Shown: piece by piece, positions 1 to 8,560 of the stretch | Numbering within the stretch: position 1 is the stretch's first letter | Layout: each line of letters opens with the position of its first letter | Made by a program: the position numbers and the translations under genes | Assembly: GCF_008801835.1 (NCBI RefSeq) | Contig: NZ_VZOW01000045.1 | Coordinates: 1-41,733, forward strand | DNA: 41,733 nucleotides | Origin: Cupriavidus pauculus | GTDB taxonomy: Bacteria; Pseudomonadota; Gammaproteobacteria; Burkholderiales; Burkholderiaceae | Direction: 5' to 3' | Notes under the pieces: model-generated | What the model saw: the letters and a program-made list of their open reading frames with translations, nothing else | What the model was told of the DNA's origin: nothing | Database searches by the model: none

Positions 1-127
1 CCCGGAAAAACAGCCAGAAAACGACAACTGCAGTGCCAGAATCTACACCAGAGGAGCTGTGACCATGAAGCGAGGGTGGGTCAAATTTAGATGAAAACGG
101 CGGGTCAGTATTCGATGGACATCAACA
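1..127 (+). mobile_element. Right end of an IS21-like insertion sequence
   Basis: Positions 75-98 and 99-123 are two tandem, imperfect copies of a 24-bp unit built on GGYGGGTCA...TTNGATGRA. Multiple terminal repeats of this kind are typical of IS21-family ends. The repeats run straight into the open frame of a VirB4-like gene whose 5' part is missing, so the junction is near the CA at 126-127. A short frame at 3-62, ending in TPEEL and a stop, is probably the last residues of the helper ATPase gene (istB) of the element. The family call is inferred from repeat structure, because the transposase genes lie outside the window. Confidence 0.55.
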
Positions 128-1042
128 GGGGGGGCATTCATCGACGTAACCGGCAAGTTCCAGGCGAGCACACCGGTCAATCCGCTGTCTCTGCTCGCCG
201 ACCCGGGCAGCTTTACCTACGTCACCGAATGGCTAACGCTGGCCCTCGAAGACGACGATTTCTCCCTTTCTCCGCAACAGAGTCAGGACATGTTCGAGGC
301 AGTGAAGCTGCTCGCGAGCTATCCCCGCGAGCGGTGGACCCTCAGTGCCCTCTCCACGATGCTCCATGCCGATCTGCGCGAGCGGCTTCAGATCTGGCTG
401 GTGGGCGGGCAGTACGGCCACTTCTTTGATCACGTCGAGGATGCGTTCGCAGTGAGCGACAACCTCTGCATCGAGTGCGGCGAACTGTTCCAGAAGTTTC
501 CTCGGGCGGCAGCTCTCTTCACCGACTATGCGTTCTACCGGATTAGCCAGTCGATGGACGGCATCCGCTACACCGTCATCGAAGTGGAGGAATGCGGCTT
601 CTTCTTTCAGAACGAGCGCTTCTATAAGCGTTTCGAAGACTGGATCACCACCATCCGGAAGCTCAACGGAGCCATCTGGGCGGCGACGCAGTCCCTGCGG
701 CAAATCGCGCGTGTGGCGAATTTTGAAATCCTCAAGGAAAACATCGCCAACTGGATCTATCTGCCGAACAGCCAGGCAAAGACGAGCACGGACCTTTACG
801 GAGACATGTTTGGCCTGACCAAAGACCAGATCCAGATGATCTCCGATGCGGTACCGAACCGTGACTACCTCTGGATCACCAACGTCCAGACCCGCATGCT
901 CCAGACCGCTTTCAACGACGAGATGGTGGCGATGCTGCGCTCGGACGGTGTGGCGCAATCCATCTGCGACACCCATTACGCGTCGGGCGAGCCCGACTGG
1001 CAAGACCGCTACGTGCGCGAAATGCTCGCGCGCGCAGCCTAA
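128..1042 (+). pseudogene. VirB4/TrbE conjugation ATPase, C-terminal remnant
   Basis: VirB4/TrbE proteins are the inner-membrane ATPases that power type IV secretion and mating-pair formation. The frame is open from the IS junction to 1042 and keeps only about 304 residues of a family that is usually about 800 long. The remaining part starts with the GG...NPLSLL segment that follows the Walker A half of the RecA fold. It continues through a Walker B-like strand (TVIEVEE, about 575-600), RKLNG and TQSLRQI, all typical of VirB4 C-termini. Walker A is absent and an in-frame stop at 92-94 lies in the IS. An internal ATG at 290 could start a 250-residue fragment, but it could not hydrolyse ATP. 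The VirB5- and VirB6-like genes follow directly. Confidence 0.8.
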
Positions 1043-1058
1043 ACAGGGAGATATAAGA

Positions 1059-1817
1059 GTGAAGAAGTGGATCGCCAACCTTGCCGTCGCCGCGTCCGTG
1101 CTCGGCGCCGCCCCCGCTCACGCCGCCCTACCCGTCACCGACTGGGTGGGTCTGGTGCAAACCACGATCTCGGCGTTGCAGTCCATCAAGTCCGAGGTGT
1201 ACGAGAACACCAACATCGTCTACCAGTACCAGATGATGGCGAATCAGTTGCTGCAAGCTACAGGTCTGGATGCAGAGGCCATCACCGAGCAGTTCAACAG
1301 CATCAAAGACGAGATCGGAAAGTACGAGGTGTACGGCACCACGCTCAAGGACCTCTATGGCACCGTCTCCGACAACGCCGACTATCTGAAGAAGATTCAG
1401 AGCATGGTCGTCTCGTCCGGCAAGACGAAGGAACAGTGGTTCGAAGATCAGCGCTCCCTCCTGACCAACGGCGACAAAACTGCCAAGGCGCTCTTCAGCC
1501 TGGGCGAGCAGATCTTCAAGAACACACAATCGGTCGCCAAGCGCCGCCAGAAGATCCAGTCGCAAATCAAGCTTTCGGCAACCGCGCAAGCTGCCGCGCA
1601 AACCACGAACCAGATGCTCGACGTATTGGCGAGCCAGAACTCCGATTTGCTACAGCTCATGAGTGTGCGTGCCCAGGCCGACGCCGATCGGGACCAACAG
1701 ACCGTTGCCAAGGAGACCCAGAGCGCAGAAGCGATGCGATCACTGGCAGCCGCTCAAGATGAAGAGCTCAAGAACCTCCGGGCCCGCGTCTTCTCCCGCA
1801 AGCTGCAGTCCAACTGA
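1059..1817 (+). CDS. TrbJ/VirB5-like conjugal transfer protein
   Basis: This 252-residue protein belongs to the TrbJ/VirB5 group, periplasmic minor pilus components that are needed for pilus assembly and mating contact. A GTG start at 1059 is preferred: it has a GGGAG site 8-9 bases upstream and is followed by KKW, a hydrophobic stretch and AHA, which reads as a cleavable signal peptide of about 23 residues. The mature part is mostly helical, with long coiled-coil-like stretches (about residues 40-110 and 150-235) and a QAAAQTTNQML...QNSDLLQL segment typical of the family. It sits 16 bases after the VirB4 remnant and 12 bases before a TrbL-like gene, which supports the role. The longer frame starting at 846 would overlap VirB4 and is rejected. 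Confidence 0.75.
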   Translation: MKKWIANLAVAASVLGAAPAHAALPVTDWVGLVQTTISALQSIKSEVYENTNIVYQYQMMANQLLQATGLDAEAITEQFNSIKDEIGKYEVYGTTLKDLYGTVSDNADYLKKIQSMVVSSGKTKEQWFEDQRSLLTNGDKTAKALFSLGEQIFKNTQSVAKRRQKIQSQIKLSATAQAAAQTTNQMLDVLASQNSDLLQLMSVRAQADADRDQQTVAKETQSAEAMRSLAAAQDEELKNLRARVFSRKLQSN

Positions 1818-1829
1818 CCGTCACACACT

Positions 1830-2882
1830 ATGCAGATCGCCCGCTTCATCGTCTTGCTTCTGACGGCCCTTCTATTGCATTCGCCGCCGGCTTTCGCACA
1901 AGCGTCCGCCCCTGAAGCGGGCACCGACACCGCACAGCAAACTGCCCCGAACAAGGGTGGCAAGCCCGGGCTATTCGCGCAGCCGGGATCGATTGGTGAA
2001 TCGCTCAAGAGCTGGCTCAGCCAGTTCGAATCGTTCCGTACCGGTCTGATCGGGGGCGCCACCACATTGAGCAAGACCCTCACTCCGGACGCGGACAAGA
2101 TCGCCTTCGGGCTTGCCGTCATTTCGCTGACGTTGGCTGGAATTCGTTTCGCCGCGGCGTCGCAACCTGTCGCGGCCTGGACCGAGGTCTTCGAGACGCT
2201 CCTTATGCTTGGCATCTTCGCGTCCCTCTACACCGGATATGACAAGTTCGGGCCTGGCATTTACGAATACTTCCAGCATCTCGCCGACAAAATCGCAGGC
2301 ACACAAGCGATGTCACCTGCGATGACGCTCGCTTCCGTCGGCGCCGGATTCATTGATTCCTATATTGAGTCTATGAAGGCGGCAAGCGGTATCTCAGACG
2401 TCTTGATGATAGCGTTTGCTGGAATGCTGTTGCTGGCTGCGTTCGTTTTTTGCGCCCTCGCAGCTCTTCTCTACACGTTTTTCATATCCCTGGGCGAGAT
2501 TGCGGCAGCCATCGGAATTGTAATTGGACCTATCGCAGTCGCCCTCGGATTCTCCGACTATAGCCGTCGCTACTTCTCTTCGTGGCTGGACTATATGATC
2601 GGCGCATCGATGTATTCGGTCGTTGCCGCTGTGATGGCTCGCCTCGTCTCGAGTGCACTGGTGTCCACGCTTATCGATCAGAAGAGCGCCGGCACAGCGA
2701 CGCTGGCTGGTGCCGTGTATGCCATGAGCATTGCGCTGTTCATGATTCTTGTCGCCTTCGAGCTTCCTAAAATCGCCGGTGCGATCTTCGGCTCCGGTGG
2801 TGGCATCAGCGGCGGTGGGGCCATGCGGGTTGGCCTCAAGGCCGCCGGCGGCATCGGCAAGTTCCTTGCGAAGTTGAAATAA
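1830..2882 (+). CDS. TrbL/VirB6-like polytopic inner-membrane protein
   Basis: This 350-residue protein is probably the polytopic TrbL/VirB6 channel component of the mating-pair apparatus. It starts with a signal-like segment (MQIARFIVLLLTALLL ... FAQA). A polar region and then at least six hydrophobic helices follow between about residues 85 and 320, with a glycine-rich end (GSGGGISGGGAMR). The block with GEIAAAIGIVIGPIAVALGF and SWLDYMIGASMYSVVAA is the conserved TrbL core. Its stop overlaps the next start (TAATG at 2880), so it is translationally coupled to the TraI_2-like gene. Confidence 0.75.
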   Translation: MQIARFIVLLLTALLLHSPPAFAQASAPEAGTDTAQQTAPNKGGKPGLFAQPGSIGESLKSWLSQFESFRTGLIGGATTLSKTLTPDADKIAFGLAVISLTLAGIRFAAASQPVAAWTEVFETLLMLGIFASLYTGYDKFGPGIYEYFQHLADKIAGTQAMSPAMTLASVGAGFIDSYIESMKAASGISDVLMIAFAGMLLLAAFVFCALAALLYTFFISLGEIAAAIGIVIGPIAVALGFSDYSRRYFSSWLDYMIGASMYSVVAAVMARLVSSALVSTLIDQKSAGTATLAGAVYAMSIALFMILVAFELPKIAGAIFGSGGGISGGGAMRVGLKAAGGIGKFLAKLK

Positions 2883-4123
2883 TGAGTACGCACACCCATT
2901 CCTCGATGCCGGCAGCAGCGCTTTTGTCAGCTCACGAGAGCCGGATCGCGTTGATTCGGCAGTATGCAAACGAGGTGTCCGGCGACTTGTTCGCCGTAAA
3001 GTGGCTGAGCATTCTGACGCGGTGCGCGGACTGGTTTTCCAGTATGCCCCTGCGCTTCGCTGAACATGCGGAACCGGGCGGTGCATTCCGCGCTACGGTC
3101 GAAGCGGCGTACTTTGCGATGCGCCTGTCCGGCGCGCAGAAGTTCGGTGCAGACCAGCCGTCTGAGCGCCGGCGCATGCTCGAGCCTCAGTATCTCTACG
3201 CCCTTTTCCTTGCAGCGTGCTGCTCGCGGCTCGACGAGCCGTGCCGTCACTTTCAGTTCTATCGCGACAGCGATGGTGCAGAGTGGATCCCCGCTGCCCA
3301 CGGCGCCTTCGGTCCCTGGGTCGGCACAAGCAATTACCGTGTCACGAGACGCGAGGCTATCCAGCCCATTGAGCGTATGCGCACCGCACTTCTCGCGCGC
3401 GAGATTCTTGGTAGCGAACGATTAAGTGCCTTCGACAGCCAGGTGCTCACCGAGCTTTTCGGTGCGATCAATCCGGATCCTCGACCGACCGGACTCGAAA
3501 CGCTGCTGCATAAGGTTGTACGGCAATCCATCGACACACTGACCCAGTTCGAGATCAAGGCCAGAAAAGCAGAATTCCCCCCGGACTCGACGCCCGTTCC
3601 GACAGCCGAGAGGCTGGAGAAGGCTGTCAATCCGTCCTTGGCTCAGGCTGACGCACCGGTGCCGGCGCCGCCGCCGGCCACTTCCACGCAGCACGCCGAC
3701 GGAAAGGGTAACGTCTCGCCAGCGGAATCCGCGGGCCTTGGTTCGCAGGCTCAGGTCGAATCGCCGGATGCCACGGCCTCGGATGCCTCGGCGGCGCGAA
3801 ATGTGGTTCAGCTCGACGGAGCGCGTTCGTTGCGCAAGGAGTTATCCGCCGACGATCCCTTCAAGGCTTTGGCCGGCAGCTCTAACTTGATGCGGGAGTT
3901 CTTCAAGGCGCTGGCCCAGGACGTTGCCAGCGGCAAAGCCAAGGTCGCGCGGATCGACGGCAAAGTCTCGATTAGCAAGCGCTCGCTCGGCAACTTTGGC
4001 CTGGCGTCCGACACCCTTGTCGAGCATCTGCGAAAGGGCAAGCACCTATACAAGGTCGATGGCCAGAATATTCTGTTGGTCGACGAAGTAGGACGTCTCA
4101 TCGCGCCGGAGACTGCATCATGA
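2882..4123 (+). CDS. TraI_2 (MobH relaxase)-like protein, degenerate HD site
   Basis: The 413-residue product resembles the TraI_2 domain of MobH-type relaxases (R27/SXT/ICE TraI). The layout matches: a segment in the place of PASE..HH..GGL..HTLEVA (residues 61-74, EHAEPGGAFRATVE), a helix in the place of LLHDLGK (109-118, FLAACCSRLD), then a WxP...G...W block (135-146). The histidines and the HD pair that bind metal in MobH relaxases are missing at these places. A low-complexity A/P/S linker (about 240-300) leads to a winged-helix-like C-terminal domain (about 325-410) that could match TraI_2_C. It overlaps TraD by ATGA at 4120. It may be a non-catalytic paralogue or an accessory factor, with the true relaxase elsewhere. 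The assignment rests on remembered family patterns, not on a search. Confidence 0.55.
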   Translation: MSTHTHSSMPAAALLSAHESRIALIRQYANEVSGDLFAVKWLSILTRCADWFSSMPLRFAEHAEPGGAFRATVEAAYFAMRLSGAQKFGADQPSERRRMLEPQYLYALFLAACCSRLDEPCRHFQFYRDSDGAEWIPAAHGAFGPWVGTSNYRVTRREAIQPIERMRTALLAREILGSERLSAFDSQVLTELFGAINPDPRPTGLETLLHKVVRQSIDTLTQFEIKARKAEFPPDSTPVPTAERLEKAVNPSLAQADAPVPAPPPATSTQHADGKGNVSPAESAGLGSQAQVESPDATASDASAARNVVQLDGARSLRKELSADDPFKALAGSSNLMREFFKALAQDVASGKAKVARIDGKVSISKRSLGNFGLASDTLVEHLRKGKHLYKVDGQNILLVDEVGRLIAPETAS

Positions 4124-5988
4124 TGAATCACTACATCAACCATTTCCGGCCCATTTACGAATTTCGCGCGGCCGTTGGCTGGACCGTCGCAGCTTTGTTG
4201 ATTCTGTTGAGCGGCATGCCGCACGCTGGCTATTTCGCGCTCTTGTGCCTATGTGCCCTACTGCTACGGTCCGCGCAGGTTTGGCGCGCCCTCAGATTCC
4301 GACTCGCCATTTCCACCAAGTGGCTTACCGTGGTCAAGATCGATGATCTTCTCGATGCCAGCCGCGGTCTCCGCTCGAAGGACAAAGACGTGGACGCCAT
4401 GTACCTCGGCACCGGCTACGAATGGACCCAGAAGCACTGTCAACTTGCGCACGATATTCTGCGCATGCCGTCCACCGATATTCCCGGCTTGCCAAAATGG
4501 TTGCCGAACGAAACGGTACGTGCCATCGAAAAGGCCTTTGCTCCCGCCAACAGCATTGCGGACCATTCGCCTCAAGGCAAACCTTGGATTGCGGGTCTGG
4601 AGACCAAGAAGCAGCCAGTGCCGTTTCACTACAAGGCGATGGGCGGCCACACGTCCATCAGCGGCACCACCGGTGCGGGCAAGACGCGCACATTCGAACT
4701 GATTTCCACGCAGGTTATTCATAACCCTAATGACGTTTTGATCGTGATCGATCCGAAGAACGACGTCGAGTGGGTCGCAAGATGCCGGCGAGAATGCGAG
4801 CGTACGGGTCGGAAGTTTCTGTATTGGAAGCAGGCGGCGCCGTCCCAATCCATCCGTTTGAATCCACTGGAAAACTGGTCGCAACCGTCGGAGATACCCA
4901 CGCGCGTCGCCCAGCTCATGGAGGAAGGCCCGTTCCGGCAGTTTGCGTTCCTGTTCATCGATCGTTCTGTCAAAGGCGAGCTCTACGTCGGCGACAAGCC
5001 CAACCTGCGCTCCATCCTCCAATACGCACAGAACGGTATCAACAACCTGCTCGAGCGTGCGCTTCAGCGCTTTTTCCCCGAAGCCGGCATGACGGACTGG
5101 GAAGACGAGGTCGCCGGATACATGCAGCAAGTCGGTCAGAAAGGTGGCGGTACCCGTCTGGACGCTATGGTTCGACTGTATATCGACCGCTTCTCGAATC
5201 TGGGCAAGGGCCACGAGTCGATCGACGGTCTCATCTCGACGTTTCAACACGATCGAGACCACTACGGCCGTATCATCGCCTCTGCCCTGCCCCTCCTGCA
5301 GATGCTGGCCACCGGCGAGACCGGCCTCATGCTAGCGCCCAAAGCGGATGACTTCGAGGACGATAGAGAAATCTGGGATATCGACAAGGTCATCAAACAG
5401 AAGGCCGTGCTCTACGTCGGTGCGGACTCCCTGTCGAACTCCATGGTCGCGCAAGCGGTGATGTCCATGCTGCTCGCGGACATCGCTTCGGTCGCTGGCG
5501 CGATCTACAACTTCTACGCGAAGCCTCCCGAGATCGTCCTTCAAGTTGACGAAACGGCTGAGGCCATCAACGAGCAGTTGCTCCAGCTTCTCAACAAGGG
5601 GCGTGGTGCAGGCTTCAAGGCGTTCGTTGCTTACCAGACGCGTTCCGATTTCACGGCAAAACTTGGAAACGTGGCCAAAATGCAGCAGGTTTTGGGCAAT
5701 CTGAACAACCAGATCGTTCTACGCTTGGAAGACATCGACACCGCGCAGTGGTTCGCCGAGAAGGCCGGGACGACGGCTATCCGGAACCTGGTGATCTCCA
5801 GCAGCACGAGTACCGGCACGGAAGCGCACGTAGGTGAATTTAGTGGCTCCGTTTCGCGATCCGCACAGCTTGAAAAGGTACCCCTGATTCCGCATGACCT
5901 GGTCATGCAACTGCCGAACCTCCAGTACTTCCTACGGATATCCGGCGGCGCCGTCTACCAAGGTCGTATTCCAATTATTCAGGACTAA
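4120..5988 (+). CDS. traD: TraD coupling ATPase, SXT/TOL type
   Basis: This is the type IV coupling protein that docks the relaxosome on the secretion channel and pumps DNA. It has 622 residues. Two membrane helices lie near the N-terminus (about 15-50). Walker A is GTTGAGKT at residues 182-189, followed by VLIVIDPKND, the strand where the SXT/TOL family has VIVFDPKGD. Walker B is QVDETAEAIN with D477/E478. It then has NKGRGAGF, a Q-containing sensor (VAYQTRSDF) and QVLGNLNNQIVLR, all family marks. Two ATGs at 4120 and 4123 are possible starts. Placement after a TraI_2-like gene and before a DUF4400 gene repeats the arrangement of MobH plasmids and ICEs. The gene appears intact. Confidence 0.9.
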   Translation: MMNHYINHFRPIYEFRAAVGWTVAALLILLSGMPHAGYFALLCLCALLLRSAQVWRALRFRLAISTKWLTVVKIDDLLDASRGLRSKDKDVDAMYLGTGYEWTQKHCQLAHDILRMPSTDIPGLPKWLPNETVRAIEKAFAPANSIADHSPQGKPWIAGLETKKQPVPFHYKAMGGHTSISGTTGAGKTRTFELISTQVIHNPNDVLIVIDPKNDVEWVARCRRECERTGRKFLYWKQAAPSQSIRLNPLENWSQPSEIPTRVAQLMEEGPFRQFAFLFIDRSVKGELYVGDKPNLRSILQYAQNGINNLLERALQRFFPEAGMTDWEDEVAGYMQQVGQKGGGTRLDAMVRLYIDRFSNLGKGHESIDGLISTFQHDRDHYGRIIASALPLLQMLATGETGLMLAPKADDFEDDREIWDIDKVIKQKAVLYVGADSLSNSMVAQAVMSMLLADIASVAGAIYNFYAKPPEIVLQVDETAEAINEQLLQLLNKGRGAGFKAFVAYQTRSDFTAKLGNVAKMQQVLGNLNNQIVLRLEDIDTAQWFAEKAGTTAIRNLVISSSTSTGTEAHVGEFSGSVSRSAQLEKVPLIPHDLVMQLPNLQYFLRISGGAVYQGRIPIIQD

Positions 5989-5994
5989 CCATCC

Positions 5995-6501
5995 ATGCGC
6001 AGCAGCCTGTTCCGCGAAGTTATCAAGCAACACAATTTGTCGGCGAAGCTCTCCCCGGTGTTCACCCTCTCTCCGGACCTCGATGAGATCTGTGCCCGCG
6101 TGGTCGACTACATCGGCACGAACTACCGTGTGCGGGAAGAGCCTTTGATCAAAGAAATGCTGACGGACGGCATCGCAGCATGGCGCGCCGCGCGCAAGCA
6201 TGGTGATCCGTCTGTCGCGTTCATGAAGGGCCTCTTCTCGCGCGCGCATGACCTGTACAACAAGCGCTATGCCGCATTCAAGGGCGAAAAGTACAACGTC
6301 TGGTACCCGTTCCACGAATCGATCCCGGCATTCGAGCAACGGCAGCTGGCGGGCTACGTCTGCCAAGTCGTTGACGAGCCGGTCCCCGGCGAGGTTTCCC
6401 AGCGCTGTGCTGCGTTTCAACTCGCGGCCCGGGTGCTGACCGGATACGCCTTCTCCCGTTACTTCGAGAGCTACGATGTCGCTGGCAACTTTGCACACTG
6501 A
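5995..6501 (+). CDS. Hypothetical conjugation-operon protein (168 aa)
   Basis: I do not recognise this 168-residue protein. It is soluble and mostly helical, with many aromatic residues in its middle (YNKRYAAF, YNVWYPF, about 83-108), no signal peptide and no membrane helix. It begins 6 bases after traD and ends 26 bases inside the next gene, so it belongs to the same transcription unit and probably acts in transfer or its control. Codon use looks like that of its neighbours. Confidence 0.75.
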   Translation: MRSSLFREVIKQHNLSAKLSPVFTLSPDLDEICARVVDYIGTNYRVREEPLIKEMLTDGIAAWRAARKHGDPSVAFMKGLFSRAHDLYNKRYAAFKGEKYNVWYPFHESIPAFEQRQLAGYVCQVVDEPVPGEVSQRCAAFQLAARVLTGYAFSRYFESYDVAGNFAH

Positions 6502-6772
6502 CGCCCGCTGGGTCGGGCAGCGGCTTCGCCGTATTCCGGCTATGGTGGCCGCACGCATCTGTAACGTCGACCCGGCCCTGGCGCTGGCCATGCAAGATTG
6601 GTTGGTCTCGCATGCTTACCCGGACGAGACGCCGCCTGAGGCGTTCACAGCCACCAAGGCCGCACCTTGCTTCGCGCTTGTGAACATCTCTCTCGCCAAG
6701 CCGGGTGTGTTCTGGGCCGCGCTTGTTGCGATCCCCAGCTTCCCCGTCCTGCTGCTACTGCGGTGGATCTGA
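6476..6772 (+). CDS. Small single-pass membrane protein in the conjugation operon
   Basis: A 98-residue unknown. The first two thirds are soluble, with paired arginines at the start (QRLRRIP) and conserved-looking PALALAMQDWLVSH. The last about 22 residues form one hydrophobic helix ending in LLLLRWI, so it is probably tail-anchored in the inner membrane. It overlaps the preceding gene by 26 bases in another frame and lies 3 bases before the DUF4400 gene, as expected for a coupled operon member. Function unknown; a role next to the coupling protein is inferred from position only. Confidence 0.65.
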   Translation: MSLATLHTDARWVGQRLRRIPAMVAARICNVDPALALAMQDWLVSHAYPDETPPEAFTATKAAPCFALVNISLAKPGVFWAALVAIPSFPVLLLLRWI

Positions 6773-6775
6773 ACC

Positions 6776-7393
6776 ATGGCAAGTAGCCGATTCGCATCCC
6801 ACGTCCGTCTTTGGCTGATTATTTCGCCACTCATGATCTGCACGCTGGCGCCATTCATTCAGGACCAGACAGCGTTCGAAATCAGTCGTTCCGAAAGGGC
6901 GTCTGTGGAAGGGGTCCTTGGGACGGAGAAGGCCGATATCGCGGTGGCATCGGCAAACGCTCGCTTTCGCGAGTGGTTCATCGACTCTGGGGCGGTGAAA
7001 GCATCCTTCGCCGGTTCCGATGCCCCAACTGCTTTCTCGGACGGGGGCGCGTCAACGTTCGGCCGCGGCTGGATGCAGCACTTCTGGCTGACCATCTATC
7101 GGGCGCTATACCGTTCCGCGGTTGCCCACCACTGGCTCTTGGGCGCGACAGTGTTGATTCTGGCGATTTTCAATGACGGATCGGTATCGCGAAAGATCCA
7201 CGCTGCAAGCGCGGGATTCGCCAATCCCGTGTCATTCCATGTCGCAGCCCACGGCCTGATGCTTTGCTTCGGGATTGGAGCCTCCGCTTTGCTTCTCCCG
7301 ATTTCCCTGCTCGCCAATTGGTGGACCTATGTGGTGTGCCTGGTGGGCCTGCTTTGCTGGCGCCTCGCGGCGTCGTTCCATGTCGGCAAATAG
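6776..7393 (+). CDS. DUF4400 (ICE/plasmid TraD-linked) membrane protein
   Basis: This 205-residue protein fits DUF4400, a family of inner-membrane proteins coded beside traD in MobH plasmids and integrative conjugative elements. It has an N-terminal membrane helix (about 8-28) and a periplasmic domain of about 90 residues (28-115), including a W-F-I-D-S-G-A-V-K-A-S segment like the family. An FGRGWMQHFWLTIYRALYRS block follows, with three more helices (about 120-140, 155-175, 180-197). A short basic loop (SVSRKIHAA) links the helices. Its biochemical job is unknown; it is thought to assist coupling-protein assembly or entry exclusion, which is not established. Confidence 0.75.
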   Translation: MASSRFASHVRLWLIISPLMICTLAPFIQDQTAFEISRSERASVEGVLGTEKADIAVASANARFREWFIDSGAVKASFAGSDAPTAFSDGGASTFGRGWMQHFWLTIYRALYRSAVAHHWLLGATVLILAIFNDGSVSRKIHAASAGFANPVSFHVAAHGLMLCFGIGASALLLPISLLANWWTYVVCLVGLLCWRLAASFHVGK

Positions 7394-7448
7394 TCCGGCC
7401 ACTCAATTACGACGAGGCCATGTGGATGGCCTTCCAAACGGAGAAATC

Positions 7449-8282
7449 ATGACCACGACCGACCTGATCCCCGCCGATGAGAGCAGCCTTGACGCTTCGG
7501 TAGCGGCTTCCCCTACCCCGAGCACGCTCGGAACCATCGACAGCACCGGGGACGTCGAGCACGAGCTCAACGAGATGGACGCGTCCGCCGATGCGCTGCG
7601 CAATGAGGGGCTGCTCTCGCCGGCCGATCATGAGCAACGCAAGGCTGAGGTCGAGCGAACCCGGAAGCTCTTTCGCGAACTTCAGCCGGAACAGCGCCAG
7701 GCAATCATCCGCCGGCGTCGCGAGCTGGGCCTGCAGATCCTGGACCGCGAACTCGCGGGCGCTGCCGTCGTGTCTGTCGCCCTGAAGCTGAATCACACGC
7801 GCCTGCGACCCCTGTTCGAACAATGGTGGCCCTACATGAACAGGATGTCGCTGAATCTCCAGCGCTTCGGCCAGAGCACCTTCACGCGAACGGAGTTGTC
7901 CACACTGGAGACGTTCCTGGAACGCGAACTGTCGAAGCTCGAGGACTATGTGGACGAGCAGGTGCGAGTGGCCAGCGCATACCGAGAGCAACGCGAAACC
8001 GAGATGCGGGGGGCCGGGGATATCGTATTTGTACCTACGATCCAGCGCCCGTCGGTCTCCCTTGAGGTCCAGGCGTACTCCCGGTTCGCGGTGCGGGCGT
8101 TGCAGGTGCTGATCAAATTCGACCAGACGATGGACCAGTTCGACTTCATGGTGTGGAACGGCATCCGCGACCAGAGCGACGTCAATGAAGAGGTGTCGCG
8201 GTTCTTGCGTAAGTTCCAGCCTTTGGGCCTGCGCAGCTACACGACGCACCTGAAGCTCATGACAACCGTGCGCGGCATCTAG
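7449..8282 (+). CDS. DUF1845/AcaB-like conjugation-operon protein
   Basis: A 277-residue soluble protein. The ATG at 7449 is chosen over upstream in-frame starts because those overlap the DUF4400 gene. The N-terminus is acidic and probably disordered (about 1-60). The helical remainder includes a charged region (EQRKAEVERTRKLF) and a C-terminal helical pair (SRFAVRALQVLIKFDQTMDQF onward) resembling DUF1845 proteins of ICEs and IncA/C AcaB, in which that helix pair is conserved. AcaB is linked to transfer control in IncA/C plasmids; whether this protein is a regulator is inference. It closes the plus-strand transfer block. Confidence 0.5.
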   Translation: MTTTDLIPADESSLDASVAASPTPSTLGTIDSTGDVEHELNEMDASADALRNEGLLSPADHEQRKAEVERTRKLFRELQPEQRQAIIRRRRELGLQILDRELAGAAVVSVALKLNHTRLRPLFEQWWPYMNRMSLNLQRFGQSTFTRTELSTLETFLERELSKLEDYVDEQVRVASAYREQRETEMRGAGDIVFVPTIQRPSVSLEVQAYSRFAVRALQVLIKFDQTMDQFDFMVWNGIRDQSDVNEEVSRFLRKFQPLGLRSYTTHLKLMTTVRGI

Positions 8283-8560
8283 TGCTTCCGGCGCGACTAT
8301 GGTCGCACCAAGTCCGTCGCCATCCGACATGGTTGGACGTGGTGCCATTAGGTGCCAGATGACGGATCGGAGTTACCCACAGCGTAAGTCGGACATTGTG
8401 TCAGCACGTGCCACCAATTGGGGCTAAGTCTTACATGGTGCCTGTTTGCATAACGGCACAAGTCAAGCAACAGGCAGTTGGTGGCACTTCCTCTTCGTTG
8501 CTGGCACCAAGTCCGACCAAGTCGGTCAATGACCATCCCAGGCATTCGCCACACCGAGTT
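8283..8560. repeat. Repeat-dense intergenic region, candidate oriT, iteron or operator cluster
   Basis: No convincing gene lies here, but short repeats are crowded. GCACCAAGTCCG is exact at 8305-8316 and 8504-8515. A close inverted relative, GGTTGGACGTGGTGCC, is at 8331-8346. GTGCCACCAA (8408-8417) is inverted exactly as TTGGTGGCAC (8478-8487). TAAGTC-NN-ACAT-N-GTG is directly repeated at 8385-8400 and 8425-8440, exactly 40 bp apart. GGTGCC cores also occur at 8341, 8351 and 8437. The density fits a protein-binding array such as an origin of transfer, replication iterons or a regulatory cluster ahead of the helicase gene. Confidence 0.55.

Noticed and set aside
4264..5262. Long minus-strand frame (332 codons) inside traD
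   Set aside because: It lies antisense to a motif-complete coupling ATPase, has no ribosome site and no recognisable fold; it results from high GC.
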